From contig DAOQWL010000011.1 in assembly GCA_035342095.1 (NCBI GenBank), positions 28,439 through 92,438 of the forward strand: a stretch of 64,000 bases of DNA, given 5' to 3'. This stretch comes from PLanc-01 sp035342095. GTDB lineage: Bacteria > Planctomycetota > Phycisphaerae > Sedimentisphaerales > Anaerobacaceae. Shown here piece after piece: positions 7,860 through 15,799 of this stretch. The notes below the pieces were generated by a model that worked only from the letters and a program-made list of their open reading frames with translations, did not search any database and was not told the DNA's origin. The translations under genes and the position numbers were made by a program. How positions within the stretch are numbered: position 1 is the stretch's first letter; every line of letters starts with the position of its first letter.

Positions 7860-9895
7860 GGCCACCCGTGGAAACCAGACAGATCGCCGGCCGGCAGGTG
7901 ACGTTTCATCGCTACAACACGGTGGTCGTCGGCGCAGGGGCAGCGGGCATGAACTGCGGCGTGCATCTCTGTGAGTTCATGAAACGCAAGGGAATCGAGG
8001 ACGCCCAGGATCGCATTGCCATCGTTACGCGGGGCGCCAAGCTTGGCGCTTCGCGGATGAGCGGATCGGACAAGCAGACCTACTACAAGCTGGGGACCAG
8101 CCCGAACGTGCCGGACTGCGCGGAGGCGTTCGCGAAGACCCTCACCGCCGCGGGGTGCTGTCACGGCGATCTCGCTCTGATCGAAGGGATGAACTCGCTC
8201 CGCGAGTTCTATCATCTCGTCCAGGCGGGCGTCGCTTTTCCGACCGACTCGACAGGCGCCTTTATCGGCTACAAGACCGACCACGACCCCGCGGAGCGGG
8301 CCACCAGCGCCGGACCCAAGACCAGTCGGTTCATGAGCGAGTGCCTGCAGCGTCAGGCTGACGACTATGGCATCCGGGTCTTCGACAATCAGGAAGTCGC
8401 CCATTTGCTCACGGCCGGCTCCGGCCGCGACAAACACATCGTCGGCGTCGCGGCCCTCGACAGCCTGTCGGCAACGGAATCACAATACGCAATCAACGTA
8501 TTCCTCGCGGCCAACATCGTCCTCGCGGCGGGTGGGCCGGGAGAGCTGTACAAGACCAGCGTCTATCCGAAGGGCCAGGTCGGCCTTCACGGCCTGGCCT
8601 TCAGAGCAGGTCTGGCTGCAGAGAATCTCACCGAGTCCCAATTCGGACTGGCCAGCACCCAGTTCCGCTGGAATGTCTCGGGCACGTACATGCAGGCGAT
8701 CCCGCGAATCTTCAGCACGGACGCCCACGGACAGGACGAACGGGACTTCCTCGCCGACTTCTTCCCGACCACGAAGAGCATGGCGAGCAACATCTTCCTC
8801 AAGGGCTACCAATGGCCCTTCGACCCGCAGAGGATCGAGGGTCTGAGGTCCTCGCTGATCGACGTGCTCGTCTTCCACGAGAACCAGCAGGGCCGGCGGG
8901 TCTTCCTGGACTTCCGCCGCAATCCCGTGGGCAGCAGGACACAACAGGCATTCGACCTCAACCAGCTTGAATTGGAGGCCTCGGAGTACCTGCGAAACGC
9001 GGGGGCGACTCAGCCGACGCCTATCGAACGACTGGCCCACATGAACCCCCTGGCCATCGAGATCTACAAAGAGAACGGCATCGACCTGCACAGCGAGCCG
9101 CTCGAAATCGCGGTTTGCGCCCAGCACAACAACGGCGGCTTCGCGGTCAGCATGTGGTGGGAGTCGAGCATCCCGCACACGTTCGTCATCGGCGAAATGG
9201 CGGGCACGCACGGCGTAAAGCGCCCCGGCGGCTCGGCCCTCAACGCCGGGCAGGTCGGCGGCCTGCGGGCGGCGGAGTACATCGTGAACGCCTATGGTTG
9301 CGAGGTCGCCGACCACTCGACGGGCATCGAACGCCAGGTCGCCGATCTGATCGCCAAGCTGGACTCGTGGAGCAACTCCTCCGGCCCGACTCCGCAGGAC
9401 GTCATCGCCCAGATCCAGGACCGCATGACCGCCTCGGCCGCCCAGATCCGAGAGGCAAACGACGCCGGCACAAGCCTCCAGAAGGCCCTGCTCCTGTGTG
9501 CTGCCATCCGCGAGAAAGGTCTGGCTGTGAAGAGTCCTCGCGAGTTTCCCGCTGCGATCCAGGCGGAGCATCTGGCCTTGTGCAGCGTCGCCTATCTGAA
9601 GGCCATCGTGGATCTGCTCGCCCAGCATGGCGGGTCGCGAGGCTCGTGTTTAGTGCTGAACCCGAGCGGTGTGCGGATCCATCCGGACATCCTCGACCGG
9701 ACGACGGGCGAACCCCTGGCGTTCCAGCCAGAGAACGAGGAACTGCGAAACAGGATTCTGCGACTCGAGTACGACGAGACATCTCCCGACCTGTTCACGA
9801 GCACGGCGATCACTCCCAGGCCCGCACCGACCGAGCGAAAGGCCTTCGAGCCGGCCTGGCAGGACTACCGGGAAGGGAGAATCTATGACCGCTGA
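7856..9895 (+). CDS. FAD-dependent oxidoreductase of the fumarate reductase/aspartate oxidase flavoprotein type
   Basis: A 679-residue cytoplasmic flavoprotein without signal peptide or membrane segment. Seen: dinucleotide site VVVGAGAAGMNCGVHL near residue 25, a second FAD contact FLAANIVLAAGGPGELY near 215, and the C-terminal FAD clamp HNNGGFAVSMWWESS..GEMAGTHGVKRPGGSALNAGQVGGLRAAEYI near 420-485, which is the fumarate-reductase/L-aspartate-oxidase signature. Start TTG 7856 overlaps the previous stop and has GGAG eight bases upstream; GTG 7868 is an alternative. No Fe-S partner or membrane anchor is encoded nearby, so it is not a respiratory complex. Its substrate is probably a sugar-derived acid of this locus (inference). 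Confidence 0.8.
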   Translation: MRPPVETRQIAGRQVTFHRYNTVVVGAGAAGMNCGVHLCEFMKRKGIEDAQDRIAIVTRGAKLGASRMSGSDKQTYYKLGTSPNVPDCAEAFAKTLTAAGCCHGDLALIEGMNSLREFYHLVQAGVAFPTDSTGAFIGYKTDHDPAERATSAGPKTSRFMSECLQRQADDYGIRVFDNQEVAHLLTAGSGRDKHIVGVAALDSLSATESQYAINVFLAANIVLAAGGPGELYKTSVYPKGQVGLHGLAFRAGLAAENLTESQFGLASTQFRWNVSGTYMQAIPRIFSTDAHGQDERDFLADFFPTTKSMASNIFLKGYQWPFDPQRIEGLRSSLIDVLVFHENQQGRRVFLDFRRNPVGSRTQQAFDLNQLELEASEYLRNAGATQPTPIERLAHMNPLAIEIYKENGIDLHSEPLEIAVCAQHNNGGFAVSMWWESSIPHTFVIGEMAGTHGVKRPGGSALNAGQVGGLRAAEYIVNAYGCEVADHSTGIERQVADLIAKLDSWSNSSGPTPQDVIAQIQDRMTASAAQIREANDAGTSLQKALLLCAAIREKGLAVKSPREFPAAIQAEHLALCSVAYLKAIVDLLAQHGGSRGSCLVLNPSGVRIHPDILDRTTGEPLAFQPENEELRNRILRLEYDETSPDLFTSTAITPRPAPTERKAFEPAWQDYREGRIYDR

Positions 9896-10004
9896 ATTTA
9901 CAGTGTACGATTTACGATTTACTATTGGAGTGACGCTCGCTTGGACACATTCAGTACCATGGGCGGAACCGAATCGTAAATAGTAAATCGTAAATAGTAA
10001 ATTC
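9896..10004. repeat. AT-rich intergenic palindrome, copy 3
   Basis: The left arm with ACGATTTACGATTTACTATT (9909-9928) faces the right arm AATCGTAAATAGTAAATCG (9972-9990) plus a repeated TAAATAGTAAATTCC. It is the third copy in the same locus, again filling the gap before a gene start (ATG 10019). Confidence 0.8.
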
Positions 10005-10018
10005 CTCATGGGGTTTCT

Positions 10019-11119
10019 ATGGCGATTCTCGAACTGAGAGCCCAATCCGAATGCAAGTACGATGTCCTGTCGCTGGGCGAGGTCATGCTTCGGCTCGACC
10101 CGGGCGACGAGCGGATTCACACGACGCGGACCTTCCGGGTCTGGGAAGGCGGCGGCGAGTACAACGTCGCCCGCGGCCTGAAACGGGCGTTCGGCAAGCG
10201 GGCCGCGGTGGTGACCGCCATCGTGGACAATCCCGTCGGCCGACTGCTCGAAGACCTCATGCTCCAGGGCGGGGTCAGCCTGGAATACGTCAAGTGGGTC
10301 CCCTTCGACGGCATCGGACGCAAGACCCGCGTCGGCCTGAACTTCACTGAACGCGGCTTCGGCATCCGCGGGGCCGTCGGCTGCTCCGACCGGGCCAACA
10401 GCGCCGCGTCGCAGCTCAAGGAAGGCGACATCGACTGGGATCGGATCTTCGGGCGGGACGGCGTCCGCTGGTTCCACACGGGCGGCATCTTCGCGGCACT
10501 CTCGACGACCACGCCCCAGGTCATTATCGAAGCGGTCACTGCCGCCAAGACACACGGCACGATCGTCTCCTACGACCTGAACTACCGCAATTCGCTCTGG
10601 CGCGACGTCGGCGGCCAGGAGAAGGCACGCCAGGTCAATCGCGCCATCGCGCCCTACATCGACGTGATGCTCGGGAACGAGGAGGATTTCACCGCGGCGC
10701 TGGGCTTCGAAGTCCAGGGCCTGGACAAGGGCTTCTCGCAGCTCGACCCGACGAACTTCAAGAAGATGATCGAGACCGCGGTGAAGGAGTTCCCGAACTT
10801 CAAGGTGGTCGCGACGACGCTCCGGCACGCCAAGACCGCGACGCGCAATGACTGGGGCGCGGTGGTGTACGCCGGCGGGCAGTTCCACGAGGCCACGCCG
10901 CGACCAGACTTGGAGATCTACGACCGCGTCGGCGGCGGCGACAGCTTCGCCTCCGGCCTGATCTACGCATTGATGGAGGGCAAGAGTCCCGAGCAGGCAG
11001 TCAATTACGGCGCCGCCCACGGGGCACTCGCGATGACCACGCCGGGAGATACGACGACGGCAATGCTCAGCGAGGTGGAAAAAGCGATGAAGGGCGCCGG
11101 CGCCAGGGTGGACAGATAG
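10019..11119 (+). CDS. kdgK: PfkB-family sugar kinase, probable 2-keto-3-deoxygluconate kinase
   Basis: A 366-residue cytoplasmic ribokinase-family kinase. Seen: N-terminal SLGEVMLRLDPGDER, the GG motif region GGGEYNVARGLKRAFG near residue 43, and the C-terminal PfkB signature DRVGGGDSFASGLIYALMEG near 303 with the catalytic Asp in GGGDS. KDG kinases have the same length and the same LGE(V/I)M(L/I)R opening, and the KDPG-aldolase-family gene upstream fits. 2-Dehydro-3-deoxygalactonate or another keto-sugar acid is also possible. mtnA follows after 22 bases, probably in the same transcript. Confidence 0.83.
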   Translation: MAILELRAQSECKYDVLSLGEVMLRLDPGDERIHTTRTFRVWEGGGEYNVARGLKRAFGKRAAVVTAIVDNPVGRLLEDLMLQGGVSLEYVKWVPFDGIGRKTRVGLNFTERGFGIRGAVGCSDRANSAASQLKEGDIDWDRIFGRDGVRWFHTGGIFAALSTTTPQVIIEAVTAAKTHGTIVSYDLNYRNSLWRDVGGQEKARQVNRAIAPYIDVMLGNEEDFTAALGFEVQGLDKGFSQLDPTNFKKMIETAVKEFPNFKVVATTLRHAKTATRNDWGAVVYAGGQFHEATPRPDLEIYDRVGGGDSFASGLIYALMEGKSPEQAVNYGAAHGALAMTTPGDTTTAMLSEVEKAMKGAGARVDR

Positions 11120-11141
11120 ATTTCACCACAGGGAAACAATA

Positions 11142-12200
11142 ATGATCGCAGAGACAGTAAGATGGGTCGGCGGGACCGACGGCGTGCTGGAGATGATCGA
11201 CCAGCGCCGGCTCCCGACGGAGTTTGTCATCCTGAAGGTCCGCAGCATCGAGCAACTCCATGAGGCGATCCGAACGCTGGCGGTCCGCGGCGCGCCCGCC
11301 ATTGGGGTCGCGGCGGCCTACGGACCGGTCCTGGCCTTGCAGTGGCACGCCGGCCGTCGGAGTTTCCCCGAGGCCCTGGAGCACGTGCTCAAGGCCTGCG
11401 ATTACCTCGCCACCTCACGTCCGACCGCGGTCAACCTGTTCTGGGCCCTCGACCGCATCCGAGCCAAGGCCAAGGAAGTCGCCTCCGATCCCCAGGCTGC
11501 CGCGTCGCAACTCGCGGAGTCGATCCTGGTGGAGGCCAACGCGATCTGCGCCGAGGACATCGAGATGTGCCGGCAGATCGGGGCGAACGGCGAGCAGTTC
11601 ATCCGCGACGGTTTCGGGGTCCTGACCCACTGCAACGCCGGGGCGCTCGCCACTGCAGGACAGGGAACTGCGCTGTCGGTCATGTTCGAAGCACAGAAAA
11701 AGGGCAGGCGATTCGAGGTCTACGCCGACGAGACCCGACCCCTCCTCCAGGGGGCTCGACTGACCGCCTGGGAACTCCAGCGGGCGGGCATCAAGGTGAC
11801 CGTGATCTGCGACAACATGGCGGGCTTCCTGATGAAGCAGGGCAGGATCCAGGCGGTCATCACCGGCGCCGACCGCATCGCGGCCAATGGTGATACGGCC
11901 AATAAAATCGGCACGTACAGTGTCAGCGTGCTGGCGAAACACCACGGGATTCCGTTCTACATCGCCGCTCCATCGAGCACGTTCGACTTGACCCTCGTCA
12001 GTGGCGACCAGATCCCCATCGAGGAACGGAATGCATCAGAGGTGACTTGGATTGGCGACAAGCACGTCGCGCCGGAAGACGTGGGCGTCTACAATCCCGC
12101 CTTCGACGTGACCCCGGCCCAGAACATCGCCGCGATCATCACGGAAAAGGGTGTGATTCAGAACCCGAACGAGGATCGTATTCGCGATCTGCTCGGATAG
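11142..12200 (+). CDS. mtnA: S-methyl-5-thioribose-1-phosphate isomerase (aldose-1-phosphate isomerase family)
   Basis: Isomerises methylthioribose-1-phosphate to methylthioribulose-1-phosphate in methionine salvage; cytoplasmic, 352 residues, the normal length. Seen: TLAVRGAPAIGVAAAYG near residue 44, the catalytic cysteine in THCNAGALATAGQGTALS near 163, the catalytic aspartate in ITGADRIAANGDTANKIGTY near 242, and a PIEERN motif. None of the other methionine-salvage genes is present here. The gene sits 22 bases behind a sugar kinase, so a role in a phosphosugar branch (the DHAP-shunt type of use) is conceivable but unproven. Confidence 0.93.
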   Translation: MIAETVRWVGGTDGVLEMIDQRRLPTEFVILKVRSIEQLHEAIRTLAVRGAPAIGVAAAYGPVLALQWHAGRRSFPEALEHVLKACDYLATSRPTAVNLFWALDRIRAKAKEVASDPQAAASQLAESILVEANAICAEDIEMCRQIGANGEQFIRDGFGVLTHCNAGALATAGQGTALSVMFEAQKKGRRFEVYADETRPLLQGARLTAWELQRAGIKVTVICDNMAGFLMKQGRIQAVITGADRIAANGDTANKIGTYSVSVLAKHHGIPFYIAAPSSTFDLTLVSGDQIPIEERNASEVTWIGDKHVAPEDVGVYNPAFDVTPAQNIAAIITEKGVIQNPNEDRIRDLLG

Positions 12201-12205
12201 GCTCG

Positions 12206-12475
12206 CTATGCGACGGCGACGACCTGCTTGACCTCGGGCACCTTCTCCCGCAGAATGCGTTCGATGCCCATCTTCATGGTCATGGTCGCACCGGGGCAGC
12301 CCCGGCAGGCGCCCTGCAGACGAAGGCGGACGGTCTTGTCTTCGTCCACGCCGATCAGCTCCACGTCGCCGCCGTGACCCTGCAGGGCTGGTCGGACGGA
12401 TTCTATCACCTCGGTAACCTTCTCTTCGAAGGTCTTTCCATCACCGGTTTCGTTCAGATTCACCTTGTCGGCCAT
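12206..12475 (-). CDS. NifU C-terminal-domain protein (Fe-S cluster scaffold/carrier)
   Basis: An 89-residue single-domain NfuA/NifU-C protein that binds and delivers Fe-S clusters in the cytoplasm. Seen: the family core LRLQGACRGCPGATMTMKMG with the CxxC cluster ligands (Cys about 56 and 59), preceded by VRPALQGHGGDVELIGV. It ends six bases from the end of mtnA and is convergent with it. It is the bare domain with no A-type or IscU-like N-terminal part, as in many bacterial short Nfu proteins. Confidence 0.93.
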   Translation of the reverse strand: MADKVNLNETGDGKTFEEKVTEVIESVRPALQGHGGDVELIGVDEDKTVRLRLQGACRGCPGATMTMKMGIERILREKVPEVKQVVAVA

Positions 12476-12649
12476 AAATGATCTCCACCAATCAGTTCGC
12501 CGTCATTATAGTAGCATTCCTGCCCGCATCAAACCTTTTCTCCATACCGCCGGCACGCCCGAGAGTTCACGTTATTGACAACAAGACGCGTCGCCGGTAC
12601 GTATATATGCTGTTTGCGCAATCATGGCTTGCTATTGGGAGGTTCAAGA

Positions 12650-13321
12650 ATGAAGGCAGTATGGATTAGCGTATTACTGGCAGTAGTGGCGGCCGCCGGC
12701 TGCGCCAGCAGCGAAGCGGAAAGCCAGGCAGTGGTCGGTTATGACTTCGGCAAGATCGACAAGATCGCGATCGTCGAGGTGACCGGCAAGGTCTACGGCG
12801 ATGCCGCCAAGAACAAGATCAGCAACCTCGTCACCATGGCGCTGATGAAGAAAGGCTATGCGTTCATCGAACGCCGGGAGGTGCAGGCCCTGTTGAAAGA
12901 GCAGCAATTCCAGGCATCCGACATGACGACCGAGGCCGGCGCCGCCAGGGCGGGCCAGTTTCTCAACGTCCCGGCGGTCATGCTGATCGAGATCCCCAAG
13001 TTCCGGGATGGGAAGATCGACATGACGGCCAAACTGGTGGACGTGGAAAACGGGACCATTCTCTGGCTGGGAAGCGGCTCGGGCAGCACGAACAAGACGC
13101 TTGGCACCATCGCGGGCGCCGCCGCGGGCGCCGCAATCGGAGCCGCCGTTGCCGGCGGAGATTCCAGTGATCGATGGCTCGGCGCAGCCGTCGGCGCAGC
13201 CGCGGGCGGCATTACCGGCTATGCCCTGACGCCCAGCGAGGAGAAGCAAGTGATGAAAGTGGTGAAGAAGGTCGTCAAGGGCTTCCCGTCCAGGATTCCG
13301 CAGGCGCCCGCCAAGAAATGA
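12650..13321 (+). CDS. CsgG/GNA1162-like lipoprotein with glycine-zipper segment
   Basis: Predicted lipoprotein of 223 residues. The signal peptide ends in a lipobox (VVAAAGC), so Cys 19 or so is the lipid anchor. The middle part (KIAIVEVTGKVYG.., ERREVQALLKEQQFQ, AGQFLNVPAVMLIEI) resembles the CsgG family fold. A glycine-rich hydrophobic stretch follows (AGAAAGAAIGAAVAGG and LGAAVGAAAGGITGYAL, about 143-190). Start ATG 12650 is chosen for GGGAGG at 12637-12642; an in-frame ATG 75 bases upstream lacks one. The target is unknown; it may take part in envelope assembly or secretion. A rho-independent terminator follows at 13365. Confidence 0.75.
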   Translation: MKAVWISVLLAVVAAAGCASSEAESQAVVGYDFGKIDKIAIVEVTGKVYGDAAKNKISNLVTMALMKKGYAFIERREVQALLKEQQFQASDMTTEAGAARAGQFLNVPAVMLIEIPKFRDGKIDMTAKLVDVENGTILWLGSGSGSTNKTLGTIAGAAAGAAIGAAVAGGDSSDRWLGAAVGAAAGGITGYALTPSEEKQVMKVVKKVVKGFPSRIPQAPAKK

Positions 13322-13364
13322 CGGGCGGAAAATTGCGGGGTTGTAGAAATTCGTTGCAGGAATC

Positions 13365-13406
13365 CGGGGCCGGAGACGAATGCGATCTTCGGCCCTGTCT
13401 TTTTTC
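13365..13406 (+). terminator. Rho-independent terminator after the lipoprotein gene
   Basis: The stem GGGCCG (near 13367) pairs with CGGCCC (13389-13394). AGA/TCT extends the pairing inside the loop, and a run of six T follows (13400-13405). It lies 44 bases after the stop of the lipoprotein gene. Confidence 0.75.
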
Positions 13407-13424
13407 GTCTGTGTGATCTGACGG

Positions 13425-13826
13425 TCAAACGAGGGCCAGTTCGGGCTCCGCGACCTCATCATCGGACTGCCCGAGGCGAGCAGCTTGTTCGCCCGGACAC
13501 ATCGGCAACGGCTCGAAGAACTGGATCGCGATCCGTCGAAGGGCGTTGTTCACGCCGTCCACGCGGCAGACATGGCCGGAACGGACGAAATCAACCATGT
13601 CGAATGAGTCGTCCTGGCCGTACTGGGGGATGCTGAACCGCGCGGTCAGGTGCTGGCCGAGATGGGGGCATCGGTCGTCCGCGTAACAGGTGAAGGCCGC
13701 TCCTCGGCTCGACAGGTCGGCCATCTGTCCCTGGGACAGCTCTCCATTGACGTCCGGCGCAAACCAGACCGGCCAATGGTAGTACAACCGCTGTTCCATT
13801 CTGCGTTCGCTCGTCGTACTCATGGA
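13425..13826 (-). CDS. PilZ-domain protein, probable c-di-GMP binder
   Basis: A 133-residue cytoplasmic single PilZ domain, expected to bind cyclic di-GMP and alter motility, polysaccharide export or adhesion. Seen: the arginine motif ERRMEQRLYYHWPVWF at the N-terminus (RxxxR) and the second motif DLSSRGAAFTC near residue 37 (the D/NxSxxG pattern). The start at 13826 is chosen because GAGGA stands nine bases upstream; an ATG at 13835 directly abuts that GAGGA. No neighbouring gene names its target. Confidence 0.85.
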   Translation of the reverse strand, partial: SMSTTSERRMEQRLYYHWPVWFAPDVNGELSQGQMADLSSRGAAFTCYADDRCPHLGQHLTARFSIPQYGQDDSFDMVDFVRSGHVCRVDGVNNALRRIAIQFFEPLPMCPGEQAARLGQSDDEVAEPELALV

Positions 13827-14075
13827 TCCCATTCCTCGACAAACCATCTACTGTTTTGTTGGCGTCGGGAGACAGATCGGCGACGCAAGATCACGACTTA
13901 AGGGTCGTCACCGAGAAAACCGCTGCCCTTCCGCCTGAAAGACCGCATTCGCCCGATTCCCAGGGGACAGACGCAGGCTTTGCCGAGGGGCCATCTGTAA
14001 GGTTTTTCCTGCATGGAACACAAAATTCCGATAACTGGCCGCACGAAACAACGTGTGACACTGGAAGCTGCCGGT

Positions 14076-14097
14076 GCGAAGTCACCCGTGACTTCGC
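14076..14097 (-). terminator. Hairpin directly behind murD
   Basis: The arms GCGAAGTCAC (14076-14085) and GTGACTTCGC (14088-14097) are perfect, separated by two bases, and lie next to the murD stop. No T-run follows, so factor-dependent ending or mRNA 3'-end protection is as likely as intrinsic termination. Confidence 0.5.
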
Positions 14098-14098
14098 G

Positions 14099-15586
14099 CT
14101 ACGAGCGTACGGCAGCCTGCCGGGCGAGTTCGCCGAACAGACGGCCTCGCTGCTGGTAGTTCTCGAACATGTCGTAGCTGGCGCAGGCGGGACTGAGCAG
14201 CACCACGTCGCCCGGAGCCGCCAGGCGGCCGGCGATTTCGACCGCCTCGGCCAGGGAACCGGCAAACTGAACGTCGATCTTCCGTCCCGCCTGCGGCGCC
14301 GCGTGCACCGCGTCCGCGATCATGCGAGCGGTCTGCCCGATGAGGACAGTCGCCTTGGCTGACGAAGCAATCGCCTCTCCCAGTACGGCGAATGGGGTAT
14401 GCTTGTCGTATCCGCCCGCGATGAGGACCTTCGGGCAGTCGAAGGCCGAGAGGGCCACCATGGCGCCCTCGGGCGTCGTGGCCTTCGAATCGTTGTACCA
14501 GCGGACCCCTTTGCCCTCGGCGACCAGTTCGAGACGGTGCGGGAGGGCCTTGAAGCTCGGCAGGCAGGACCGGATGGACCGCTCGGAGACGCCAAAACAC
14601 TTGGCGATCGCCATGGCAGCCGCGAGATTCGACAGGTTGGCCCGGCCGGGCAACGCGTACTCCCTGCGTATCTTGTCGCTGACGTCGTCTGCGGAGAACG
14701 TCAGACACACCCGGCCCGCCTGCGAACGATATTTCTCGTGCCAGGAACGTGCGATCGGGTCCTCGGCGTTGAAGATGGAGACCGCCGGGGCTTTCGCGTC
14801 GAGCGTCTGAAGGCTGAAGAGACCCTCTTTGGCGGCGCAGTACGCCTCGAACGTGCCGTAGCGATCCAGGTGGTTGGGCGTCAGGTTCGTCAGTAACGAC
14901 ACGTGCGGCGCCTTACGGACTTCCCCCAATTGCTCGACCTGGAAGCTGGAGATCTCCAATACGACCAAGTCGTCCGGCTTGACATGGTCCAGGATGGTCA
15001 GCAGGGGTCTGTCGCCGATATTGCCGCTGAGCCAGACTTTCTTGTAGGGTACGTACGACGCACCATCTTCCGGGAGATGGGACCTTTCGACAGCACGCGA
15101 TCCTCGCCCCGCAGGTCGCTTGGAGCGCGCGTGCTCCAGGAGATGCGCGGTCAGGGTCGTGGTCGTGCTCTTGCCGTTGGCGCCGGTGATTCCGATGATC
15201 CGAGCGGGACAGGCCTGGAAGAACAACCCAATCTGCGAAGTGACGGTCCTGCCGCTGCGACGCGCGAGCTGCAGGAACTCGTTGTCGAGCGGGATCGCGG
15301 GGTTGGCGATCACCACGTCGGCGGTTGCGAAATCCTGGGGATCGTGTCCCCCGAGGTGGTACTCGACGCCGGACAGGTCGGCCAACTGCTTGATGGAGTC
15401 CTGCAACTGGTCTTCCCGAGCCTTGTCCGTCACGACGACCTTCGCGCCGACCTGGACCGCATAGCGGGCAGCATCGACGCCCCCGCCGAAACGTCCCAAT
15501 CCCATGACCAGGACCTTGCGCCCGGACAGAGAAGCAGGCTGGTCGCAGGTCTCGCACATTGCCTGATTGGACGCCAATCCGTTCAT
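14099..15586 (-). CDS. murD: UDP-N-acetylmuramoyl-L-alanine--D-glutamate ligase
   Basis: Adds D-glutamate to UDP-MurNAc-L-Ala in the cytoplasmic stage of peptidoglycan synthesis. 495 residues against about 440-450 for the family. Seen: N-terminal Rossmann start VLVMGLGRFGGGVDAARY, ATP P-loop GITGANGKSTTTTLTAHLL near residue 135, NLTPNHLDRYGTFEAY near 240, and the C-terminal ligase domain with WYNDSKATTPEGAMVAL. An extra stretch of about 25 basic/polar residues (ARSKRPAGRGSRAVERS onward) is inserted between the P-loop helix and SGNIGDRPLL and explains part of the extra length. Presence of murD agrees with the peptidoglycan now recognised in Planctomycetota. Confidence 0.95.
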   Translation of the reverse strand: MNGLASNQAMCETCDQPASLSGRKVLVMGLGRFGGGVDAARYAVQVGAKVVVTDKAREDQLQDSIKQLADLSGVEYHLGGHDPQDFATADVVIANPAIPLDNEFLQLARRSGRTVTSQIGLFFQACPARIIGITGANGKSTTTTLTAHLLEHARSKRPAGRGSRAVERSHLPEDGASYVPYKKVWLSGNIGDRPLLTILDHVKPDDLVVLEISSFQVEQLGEVRKAPHVSLLTNLTPNHLDRYGTFEAYCAAKEGLFSLQTLDAKAPAVSIFNAEDPIARSWHEKYRSQAGRVCLTFSADDVSDKIRREYALPGRANLSNLAAAMAIAKCFGVSERSIRSCLPSFKALPHRLELVAEGKGVRWYNDSKATTPEGAMVALSAFDCPKVLIAGGYDKHTPFAVLGEAIASSAKATVLIGQTARMIADAVHAAPQAGRKIDVQFAGSLAEAVEIAGRLAAPGDVVLLSPACASYDMFENYQQRGRLFGELARQAAVRS

Positions 15587-15799
15587 AGTCCACCACCTGC
15601 TGGATCGATTGACTGCATTATTCCCACAGGCAGTATCCTACCGCCGGCAGGACGCGGAAGGAAAGCGGAAACTCCCTCACCAGACGAGGAGACGACTGGA
15701 TTTCCCTGGGAGGGAGGATATGCTGTGTCACTTGAGTCTCGGAGCATGTGTCGTCGTATGGGTTTCGATCTCGGTTCTTTCTTGGCGAGGGTTGGTCAT

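Noticed and set aside
7856..9895. The flavoprotein as L-aspartate oxidase (nadB) or fumarate reductase subunit
   Set aside because: Only the general FAD signature fits; no Fe-S subunit, anchor or NAD-synthesis neighbour, so a specific name is not justified.
12575..12609. TTGACA followed by TATATA before the lipoprotein gene as a promoter
   Set aside because: The spacing is 21 or more bases; at 17 bases the -10 box would be TACGTA. Too poor to list.
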